Below, one piece after another: positions 57,919-64,000 of a stretch of 64,000 nucleotides of DNA (its first letter is position 1; each line of letters begins with the position of its first letter). The notes beneath the pieces were generated by a model, which was not told the DNA's origin, ran no database searches, and was given only the letters and a program-made list of their open reading frames with translations. The stretch is from NCBI GenBank assembly GCA_036555585.1, contig DATBLE010000012.1:62001-126000 (forward strand), in the 5' to 3' direction. The DNA comes from DATBLE01 sp036555585. GTDB lineage: Bacteria; Actinomycetota; Thermoleophilia; Gaiellales; Gaiellaceae. The position numbers and the translations under genes are program-made.

Positions 57919-59921
57919 GCCGCCGCCTCGATCACCAGCTCGCCGAGGCTGCCCACCTCGGCCGTCTGCCCGGGGGCGACGAGCGTCGTGGCGAGCCCCT
58001 CGCGGATCACCGCGGGCCCGGCGACGCGCGCGCCGGCCGGCAGCGCGCTGCGCTCGTACTCCGCGGCCTCGATCGGCTCCGCGCCGAAGTGACGGAGCTC
58101 GATCGTCCGCGGCGGCGCCGCCACACCGCCCGGCTCGCACGGAGCGAACCCGATCTTCTCGGACGGAACGCGCAGCTCGACGCGGTAGCTGACGCCCTGC
58201 ACCGGGATGTACGGAAAGCGGTTGCCGTAGCGCCGCTCGTAGGTCTCGTGGAAGCGTTCGACCAGGACGGCCACGTCGATCGGCCCGTCGGGCACCTGTA
58301 CGAACGGCGTCTCCCAGCTCTGGCCGAACAGCCGCCCGTCGAAGCTGCGGCGCACCTCGCCCTCCCTGCCCGCCCGCCGGCTCAGGCCGCGCTCCATCTC
58401 CTCGAACACGGCCTCGATCCGCGGCGCCGACTCGGGGAAGAGCGGCACGTAGGCGCTGCGGCTGTCGTAGTAGACGAGGTCGCTGCTGAGCAGGCCGAGG
58501 GCCGAGAAGTTGCCGGGGTGCGGCGGCACGACCACGCGGCGTACGTGCAGCAGGTCGAGCGCGGCCGGCAGCAACATCGGCCCGGCGGCGCCGTACGCGA
58601 GCAGGGTGAAATCGCGGGGGTCGCCGCCCCGGCGCAGGATGACGTTCGTCACCTCCTCGGCGATGTTCGCCGCCGCGATCCGGAAGGCGAAGCCGACCCT
58701 CTCCTCGAAGGCGAGCGGCGTGTCGAGCGACTCGAACGCCTCGTGCGCGCGCAGCTCGTCCAGCCGGAGCGCGCCGCCCGCGAAGGCGTCGGGGTCGAGG
58801 ATGCCCATCAGCAGGGCCGCATCGGTGACGGTCGGACGGGCGCCGCCGCGGCCGTAGCACGCGGGGCCCGGGTCGGAGCCGGCGCTCCCCGGCCCGACGA
58901 CGACGTCGCCGGAGTGCGAGATCGAGACGATGCTGCCGCCGCCCGCTCCGACGCTGGAGATCTCGGTCGAGAGCGCGTTGATGACCAGGTCGTGCTCGAG
59001 CTCGAAGGTGTTGTCGACGAAGGGCGCGCCGTCGACGACCAGCGAGACGTCGGTCGACGTCCCGCCCACGTCGCAGCAGACGAGGTTGCGGTCGCCGAGC
59101 GCCTCGCCGAGGTGCGCTCCCGACCTCGTCCCCGCCGCGGGGCCGGCGAAGACGATCCGGAACGGCTTCTCCAGCGCCTCGTCCCAGGGAAGCAGCGTCG
59201 CCGCGCAGTCGGCGAAGTTCAGCTCGCCGGCGAAGCCGGCCTCGCGCAGGCCCTCGTCGAGCGCGTGCGCATAGCCGGTGAAGATCAGCTTCATGAAGAC
59301 GTCGACCACCGTCGTCGAGGCGCGCGCGTATTCCTTCGCCAGCGGCGACGTCTCGGACGAGATCGAGACGGCGACGTCCCCGCCGAGCGTCTCCTGGACG
59401 AGCTCCCGGAGCTGGAGCTCGTGGACCGGGTCGACGTACGCGTTGAGGAGGCAGACGGCGACGCCCTCCACCTCGCAGCGCTTCAGCACCCCGAGCTGCC
59501 CGCGCGCCTGCTCCTCGTCGAGCGGGAGGCGGAGGCTGCCGTCGGCGAGCAGCCGCTCGGAGATCCCACGGCGCAGGTAGCGCGGCACGAGGGGCCGGGC
59601 GACGTCGCCGAACGATCGCCGCCACGACGTGTCGCTCTGGCGTGCCGGCGGCCTCCAGATCCGGCCGCGGTCGAGGATGTCGCGGTGTCCCTCGGTGGTC
59701 AGGAAGGCGACCTTCGGCAGCGTCCGCGTGATCACCGCGTTCAGGCCCATCGTGCTGGCGTGGTTGAAGACGGTCGCGCCGTCGAGGCCGAGCCGCCGGG
59801 CTCCCGCGAGCACCGGCGCGGCCGGATCGGCCGGGTCGCTCGCGACCTTCGTCACCTCGATCCGGCCGTCGCGGACCGAGACGACGTCGGTGAACGTGCC
59901 GCCGACGTCGACGCCCAGCAC
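57915..59921 (-). CDS. hyuA: hydantoinase A / oxoprolinase alpha-type subunit
   Basis: 668 residues from GTG 59921, which shares a base with the stop of the zinc ribbon gene (TAGTG). The actin-like ATPase folds show LGVDVGGTFTDVVS near the start, ISSETSPLAKEYARASTTVVD, CCDVGGTSTDVSLVVDG and GAGGGSIVSI in the middle. HyuA binds ATP and pairs with HyuB. Length and motif order match N-methylhydantoinase A and the acetone carboxylase AcxA class. Confidence 0.93.
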   Translation of the reverse strand: MLGVDVGGTFTDVVSVRDGRIEVTKVASDPADPAAPVLAGARRLGLDGATVFNHASTMGLNAVITRTLPKVAFLTTEGHRDILDRGRIWRPPARQSDTSWRRSFGDVARPLVPRYLRRGISERLLADGSLRLPLDEEQARGQLGVLKRCEVEGVAVCLLNAYVDPVHELQLRELVQETLGGDVAVSISSETSPLAKEYARASTTVVDVFMKLIFTGYAHALDEGLREAGFAGELNFADCAATLLPWDEALEKPFRIVFAGPAAGTRSGAHLGEALGDRNLVCCDVGGTSTDVSLVVDGAPFVDNTFELEHDLVINALSTEISSVGAGGGSIVSISHSGDVVVGPGSAGSDPGPACYGRGGARPTVTDAALLMGILDPDAFAGGALRLDELRAHEAFESLDTPLAFEERVGFAFRIAAANIAEEVTNVILRRGGDPRDFTLLAYGAAGPMLLPAALDLLHVRRVVVPPHPGNFSALGLLSSDLVYYDSRSAYVPLFPESAPRIEAVFEEMERGLSRRAGREGEVRRSFDGRLFGQSWETPFVQVPDGPIDVAVLVERFHETYERRYGNRFPYIPVQGVSYRVELRVPSEKIGFAPCEPGGVAAPPRTIELRHFGAEPIEAAEYERSALPAGARVAGPAVIREGLATTLVAPGQTAEVGSLGELVIEAAA

Positions 59922-60163
59922 TAGGTTCGCTGCTCCCGCGCGATCCGCAGCCCGAGCGGGAGGTACGAGCCGAACGGCGGCGCCGGCTCGCGGCTGACCG
60001 AGGCCAGGCACGCCTGGCACTTGCGGACGTCGAACCAGCCGCCGTCGCCGAGCACGCGGTACTCGGCCAGCTGCTCGGCTCCGCACTCGGGACAGGCGCC
60101 TGCAACCGACCGCCGCTCCACCGAGAGATGGCGCTCGCCCGGGCGCGGGAACGTGTGCGTCAC
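59921..60163 (-). CDS. small zinc ribbon protein, acetone carboxylase gamma-like (80 aa)
   Basis: 80 residues from GTG 60163, which overlaps the stop of the alcohol dehydrogenase (GTGA). ACPECGAEQLAEYRVLG and KCQACLASVS supply two CxxC pairs for a zinc ribbon. Small proteins of this type accompany HyuA/HyuB pairs in ketone carboxylase loci; the acetone carboxylase gamma subunit is longer (about 170 residues), so this is a short relative at best. Tight coupling to hyuA supports a complex. Confidence 0.65.
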   Translation of the reverse strand: MTHTFPRPGERHLSVERRSVAGACPECGAEQLAEYRVLGDGGWFDVRKCQACLASVSREPAPPFGSYLPLGLRIAREQRT

Positions 60164-61251
60164 AGCGCCGGGACGATCACGCCGCTGAGATCGCGCTTCT
60201 CGGCCGAGGCTCGGAGGGCGTCGTCGATCTCGGTGAGCCGGTACCGCCGGGTGATGATCGGCTCGGGCGTCACCAGGCCGTCCTCCATCATCCGGATGAA
60301 GCGCGGCAGGTCGCGGCGCATCCGGCAGTTGCCGTTCTGCGCGCTGAGGATGCGCCGGCTCTGGGCCGCGACGACCACCTGCGGCAGCGTCACCGTCGAG
60401 TCCGCGGTCGCGATGCTGGTGACGACCACCGTGCCGCCGCGCCTCGACATCGTCACCGCCTGCGCCTGGGCCTCCGGGACGGTCGCGGCCTCGAGCACGT
60501 AGTCGGCGCCGCGGCCGCCGGTCAGCTTTCTCACCGCCTCGACCGGATCCTCGGCCGAGGGGTCGACGAGGTGGGTGGCGCCGAGCGTGCCGGCGAGCTC
60601 GCGGCGCTCCGCGATCGGGTCGATCGCGACGAGCTCGCGTGCGTCGGCCACCTTGGCACCCTGGACCATCCACTGGCCCAGGTGGCCGAGCCCGACCACG
60701 GCGACGCTGGTTCCCGGCTCGACCCGCGCGACGTTGAACACCGACCCGAGCCCGGTCGTGATCCCGCAGCCGAGCAGGCTGAGCCACTCGTCGGGGAGGT
60801 CGGTCTCGACGGGAAAGACCTGGCTCGCGGTCACGTTCATCACCTCGGCGTAGCCGCCGACGTTGCCGGCGGCGCTGACCGGCTCGCCGTTCGAGCGGTC
60901 GGCGACGTGCGGCCAGATCCCGCCGCGGTCGAACGTCTCCGAGCACTGCCAGGGCTGCCCCGCCGCGCAGTAGAAGCAGACGCCGCACTCGGACGTGCCC
61001 GGGACGATCGCGCGCCGGCCGACCTCGACGTGCTCGACGCCGGGCCCCACCTCGAGCACCTCGCCCATCGAGGCGTGGCCGAGGATCGTCGGCGGGATCT
61101 TCCCGAGCTCGCCGCGCCAGTTGACGACGTCCGTCGAGCAGAACGGCGACGCGCCCGTGCGCAGGAGCACCCGGCCGGGCGCCGGGTCGTGGTAGGCGAT
61201 GTCCTCGACGACGAACGGCTCGCGGAACGCCGCGAGCAGCGCGGCCTTCAT
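60160..61251 (-). CDS. zinc-type alcohol dehydrogenase of the MDR family
   Basis: 363 residues. Cys38 (SPFCSTD), His59 in TILGHASMGE, a structural zinc lobe (SECGVCFYCAAGQPWQC) and nucleotide motif VAVVGLGHLGQWM. The catalytic region reads GHA instead of the usual GHE, which changes a conserved second-shell residue. First gene of the minus-strand run that continues into the zinc ribbon, hyuA, hyuB and the flavin enzyme. It probably oxidises an alcohol to the aldehyde or ketone used downstream. Confidence 0.88.
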   Translation of the reverse strand: MKAALLAAFREPFVVEDIAYHDPAPGRVLLRTGASPFCSTDVVNWRGELGKIPPTILGHASMGEVLEVGPGVEHVEVGRRAIVPGTSECGVCFYCAAGQPWQCSETFDRGGIWPHVADRSNGEPVSAAGNVGGYAEVMNVTASQVFPVETDLPDEWLSLLGCGITTGLGSVFNVARVEPGTSVAVVGLGHLGQWMVQGAKVADARELVAIDPIAERRELAGTLGATHLVDPSAEDPVEAVRKLTGGRGADYVLEAATVPEAQAQAVTMSRRGGTVVVTSIATADSTVTLPQVVVAAQSRRILSAQNGNCRMRRDLPRFIRMMEDGLVTPEPIITRRYRLTEIDDALRASAEKRDLSGVIVPAL

Positions 61252-61290
61252 CGACCGACTCTATCTCGCGTCGCCTCTAGACTCGGTCTC

Positions 61291-62511
61291 GTGCGCGTGC
61301 TGATCGTCGGTTCGGGGGGGCGGGAGCACGCGCTGGCCTGGCGGCTCGGCCGCGACGGCGGCTCGAACGAGATCCACGCCGCGCCGGGCAACCCGGGCAT
61401 CGCGGCGCTCGGGACGTGCCATCCCGTGCGGGCCGAGGACGGCGAAGGGCTGCTCGAGCTGGCCCGGGCGCTCGGGATCGAGCTCGTCGTGATCGGGCCG
61501 GAGGCGCCGCTGGTCGCGGGTGTCGCCGACCGGCTGCGCCACGGCGGCGTCCCGGTCTTCGGCCCGAGTGCAGCGGCCGCGCGCATCGAAGGGTCGAAGA
61601 GCTTCGCCAAGGACGTGCTCGCGGCCGCCGGCGTCCCGACCGTGGCGGTGCTCGACGTCCCCGCGCCGCCGTGCGTCGTCAAGGCCGACGGGCTCGCCGC
61701 CGGGAAGGGCGTCTTCGTCTGCGGGACGCAGGCGGAGCTGGACGGCGCCCTGTCCGCCGCGGCCGCGTTCGGCGGGCCGGTCGTGGTCGAGGAGCTGCTG
61801 GAGGGAGAGGAGCTCTCGGTCTTCGCTCTCTGCGACGGGAGCAGCACGCTCCCGCTCGCCGCCGCTCGCGACTACAAGCGCGCCGCCGACGGCGACACCG
61901 GTCCGAACACGGGCGGGATGGGCTCGTTCTCCCCTGTTCCGGGGTTCGGGGCGCGTGAGGTCGAGGAGCTGGTCGACCGGATCCACGCGCCGGTGGTCGA
62001 GGAGCTCGCCCGCCGCGCCGCGCCGTTCGTCGGCGTCCTCTTCGCCGGCCTGATGCTCACCGCCGACGGTCCGCGCGTCCTCGAGTTCAACTGCCGCTTC
62101 GGCGACCCCGAGACGCAGTCGATCCTCCCGCGGCTCGACGGGGACCCGGCCGCGGCCCTGGCTGCGGCCGCCGCCGGAGACCTCCGCGGCGTGAGGCTCG
62201 AGACCTCCGACCGCGTGGCAGTCACTGTCGTCGTCACCGCGGGCGGCTACCCGGAGCGGGGCGACGCCGGCTCCGCGATCGAGGGGATCGACGCGGCGGA
62301 ACGGCTCGGCGCGCTCGTCTTCCACGGCGGGACGGCACGATCCGGCGACCGGCTCGTCACCGACGGCGGCAGGATCCTGGGCGTGACCGGAGTCGGCGGC
62401 GACCTCGAGCAGGCCCGCGCGCTCGCCTACGAGGGCGTCGCCGCGATCTCCTTCGACGGCGCGCGGCACCGCACCGACATCGCGCTCCCGGAGGCGGTGG
62501 GCGTTGCCTGA
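61291..62511 (+). CDS. purD: phosphoribosylamine-glycine ligase
   Basis: 406 residues from GTG 61291. ATP-grasp motifs: VLIVGSGGREHALAWRL, VVIGPEAPLVAGVADRL, GPSAAAARIEGSKSFAKDVL, VVKADGLAAGKGVFV, DTGPNTGGMGSFSPV and LEFNCRFGDPETQ. It makes glycinamide ribonucleotide in purine synthesis. It is divergent from the alcohol dehydrogenase across about 40 bases; purE begins within its last codons. Confidence 0.97.
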   Translation: MRVLIVGSGGREHALAWRLGRDGGSNEIHAAPGNPGIAALGTCHPVRAEDGEGLLELARALGIELVVIGPEAPLVAGVADRLRHGGVPVFGPSAAAARIEGSKSFAKDVLAAAGVPTVAVLDVPAPPCVVKADGLAAGKGVFVCGTQAELDGALSAAAAFGGPVVVEELLEGEELSVFALCDGSSTLPLAAARDYKRAADGDTGPNTGGMGSFSPVPGFGAREVEELVDRIHAPVVEELARRAAPFVGVLFAGLMLTADGPRVLEFNCRFGDPETQSILPRLDGDPAAALAAAAAGDLRGVRLETSDRVAVTVVVTAGGYPERGDAGSAIEGIDAAERLGALVFHGGTARSGDRLVTDGGRILGVTGVGGDLEQARALAYEGVAAISFDGARHRTDIALPEAVGVA

Positions 62512-62911
62512 GCCGCTCGTCGGCATCCTGGTCGGCTCCGAGTCCGACCGCGAGCGCATGCAGGCCGCGATGGACGAGCTCGACGCGCTCGAGATCGCCC
62601 ACGAGTTCGAGGTGCGTTCCGCCCACCGCAACCCGGACGCGGTCGCCGAGTACGCGAAGTCGGCACGCGGGCGCGGCCTGCGCGTGCTGATCTGCGGGGC
62701 GGGCCTGGCGGCGGCGCTCCCGGGCGTGGTCGCGGCGCACACCGACCTGCCGGTGATCGGCGTGCCGCTGCGCTCGTCGAAGAGCGTGCTCGACGGGCTC
62801 GACGCCCTCCTCTCGATCGTGCAGATGCCGCCCGGCGTGCCGGTCGCCTGCGTCGGCGTCGACAACGCGAAGAACGCGGCGGTGCTCGCCGCGCGCATTC
62901 TCGGTTCCTAG
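62504..62911 (+). CDS. purE: N5-carboxyaminoimidazole ribonucleotide mutase, short
   Basis: 135 residues from TTG 62504, overlapping purD by 8 bases and preceded by GGAGGCGG. PurE motifs: VGILVGSESDRERM, FEVRSAHRNPDAVAEYA, VLICGAGLAAALPGVVAAHTDLPVIGVPL and LDALLSIVQMPPGVPVACVGVDNAKNAAVLAARIL. The usual SAHRTP is SAHRNP here, and GSDSD reads GSESD; both are conservative changes. Purine synthesis, cytoplasm. Confidence 0.94.
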   Translation: MPEPLVGILVGSESDRERMQAAMDELDALEIAHEFEVRSAHRNPDAVAEYAKSARGRGLRVLICGAGLAAALPGVVAAHTDLPVIGVPLRSSKSVLDGLDALLSIVQMPPGVPVACVGVDNAKNAAVLAARILGS

Positions 62912-63456
62912 CAGGCGCTCCGTCCGACCGGGACTAGCAGGCGGTGCGGAGCGGCCTCCGTGTCCAGCCACACCTCCATCGGGACGCATGCGGACCGCCT
63001 CACGAGGGCGAATCCGAACGGGAAGACGGTGTACTTCCCGACCGTGCCTCTGTACCCCCAGGAGGGTTCCCGCTCGCGACAGGCGACGAAGCGAACGGAC
63101 GACACGTATCCGCCGTGCATGCTCCAAAGTCCGGCCGTCCCGAGCGCCTCGGGCGCGATCGCGAGAGTCGCCCTCACGCGGGCGGGCAGCACTTTCGGTG
63201 CTTTGGTCGCGTACGGCCAGGACGCGTTCCTGATCGGCCACACCGTTCGGATGCTCGGCCAGATGAGCAGCGGGCCGATGGCGACCGCTCCGGTGGCCGG
63301 CGGCCTCGCCGGACGGTTCGAGTCTCCGCGGGTCTTGCAGCCGCGCACCTCGTCGGGAACGGGTCGGTCCTCCCTCGGCACCGCCCCGGCAGTCGCCGCC
63401 GCCGCTCCGACGCAGAGAGCCGCGAGGACGACCGCCGACCGTCGCGCTGCGCTCAC
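62908..63456 (-). CDS. secreted protein of unknown function (182 aa)
   Basis: GTG 63456 gives 182 residues with a signal peptide (RRSAVVLAALCVGAAAATAGA). The mature part has four cysteines (GCKTRG, FVACRER, SACVPME and the final Cys) that could form disulfides. No known domain is recognised. It converges on purE with stop codons overlapping (62908-62911). The longer frame to 63633 lacks support because the signal peptide would be internal. Confidence 0.65.
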   Translation of the reverse strand: MSAARRSAVVLAALCVGAAAATAGAVPREDRPVPDEVRGCKTRGDSNRPARPPATGAVAIGPLLIWPSIRTVWPIRNASWPYATKAPKVLPARVRATLAIAPEALGTAGLWSMHGGYVSSVRFVACREREPSWGYRGTVGKYTVFPFGFALVRRSACVPMEVWLDTEAAPHRLLVPVGRSAC

Positions 63457-63637
63457 CGCTCGACGATAGCAGCGATTGCCACAAGCGAGCGATCGGGTCG
63501 ACCAGCCGGCGCTCCCTGCGAAGAGCAGTGACAGGTCTAAGCCTGTCGCTGCCGGGGTCGATCGGGCCCCTCGGAGGCCTGGCGATGCCGACCTGGGTGG
63601 GGCCGAGCCTTCCTGAACCCACGCTACGATCATTGCA

Positions 63638-64000
63638 GTGATCGCCCGCTACTCCCGTCCCGCCATGGCCGAGGTGTGGTCGGACGAGAGGAAGCTCGCG
63701 ACCTGGCTCGAGGTGGAGCTCGCCGCGGTCGACGCGTGGGCCGAGCTCGGGGTCGTCCCCCGCGAGGCTGCGGAGACGATCCGCGCAGGTGCCGCGACGC
63801 CGGCGCCGGAGGAGGTCGCGGAGCGCGAGCGCGAGACCAACCACGATCTCGCCGCGTTCGTCGACGCGGTGCAGGCCGGGCTCGGCGAGGAAGGCCGCTG
63901 GGTCCACTACGGCCTCACCTCATCCGACGTGGTCGACACCGCGCTGGCGCTGCAGCTGCGCGACGCGGGCGCCCTCGTGCTCGACGGCGTCGCTCGCGCC
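63638..64000 (+). CDS. purB: adenylosuccinate lyase, N-terminal part, runs off the window
   Basis: GTG 63638; 121 codons visible. MIARYSRPAMAEVWSDERKLATWLEVELAAVDAWAELG and HYGLTSSDVVDTALALQLR match the N-terminus of PurB in the fumarase/aspartase superfamily. It acts twice in purine synthesis, releasing fumarate from SAICAR and adenylosuccinate. The C-terminal two thirds lie outside. Confidence 0.94.
   Translation, partial: MIARYSRPAMAEVWSDERKLATWLEVELAAVDAWAELGVVPREAAETIRAGAATPAPEEVAERERETNHDLAAFVDAVQAGLGEEGRWVHYGLTSSDVVDTALALQLRDAGALVLDGVARA

Noticed and set aside
1..64000. CRISPR array, phage genes or insertion sequence transposases
   Set aside because: No direct-repeat/spacer pattern, phage structural gene or transposase was recognised on either strand. 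The only clear mobile element is the DnaB intein.

Overview
This is a high-GC, gene-dense bacterial window (about 70% G+C by eye). Starts are mostly ATG or GTG with AGGAG-type ribosome sites, and many neighbours overlap by 1-4 bases (ATGA, GTGA, TAATG, TAGTG). The housekeeping order rpsF-ssb-rpsR-rplI-dnaB-(small gene)-purA, later purD-purE and purB, plus DHA2 exporters, an ECF42-type sigma factor with its DGPF partner and several small conserved proteins, suggests an actinobacterium. A deep soil or aquatic lineage such as Thermoleophilia is plausible, but this is inferred from style and content, not from a marker gene.

Layout. 1-13.2 kb: a large truncated LuxR/AAA regulator, two small proteins, an MMPL transporter fused to an alpha/beta hydrolase, an APC permease, an ECF42 sigma factor with its DGPF protein, a DHA2 exporter, another small protein of the 66-residue kind, and an AhpD-like protein. 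13.3 kb: a tRNA-Sec gene. 13.4-25.2 kb: a probable catabolic island. A six-gene minus-strand operon plus the divergent SDR, VOC, XRE-cupin regulator and cupin genes encode a sugar-type ABC importer (one subunit is an ATPase-permease fusion), a PRISE-type enone reductase and three zinc dehydrogenases. Three of its promoter regions share TGTTCA/TGAACA half-sites. 25.3-32.5 kb: a methyltransferase, a SHOCT membrane protein, a Ppx/GppA phosphatase with two CYTH-like proteins, and a heterodimeric ABC exporter. 32.6-41.4 kb: an arginine deiminase operon (arcA, arcB, arcC, two APC permeases) that runs on into a P-type ATPase with altered ion sites. 41.5-45.4 kb: a DHA2 exporter, a 171-base hairpin element, a peptidoglycan-binding protein, a flippase-like membrane protein and two small proteins. 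45.5-51.8 kb: the ribosomal/replication block with an intein in DnaB, then purA. 51.8-61.3 kb: a minus-strand run made of an alcohol dehydrogenase, a zinc ribbon protein, HyuA, HyuB, a flavin dehydrogenase/monooxygenase, FdhD, MobA, a methyltransferase, a VOC protein and a membrane protein. 61.3-64 kb: purD, purE, a secreted protein of unknown function and the start of purB.

How parts connect. tRNA-Sec together with fdhD and mobA implies a selenocysteine- and molybdenum-dependent formate dehydrogenase elsewhere in the genome. The arc operon supports ATP production from arginine. The 13-25 kb island looks like import and stepwise oxidation/reduction of a polyol, sugar or small enone whose identity cannot be read from sequence. 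Two genes (the sigma factor and the flavin enzyme) appear to start at CTG behind good ribosome sites. No gene-free stretch exceeds 300 bases; the longest gaps hold tRNA-Sec, hairpins or promoter regions.
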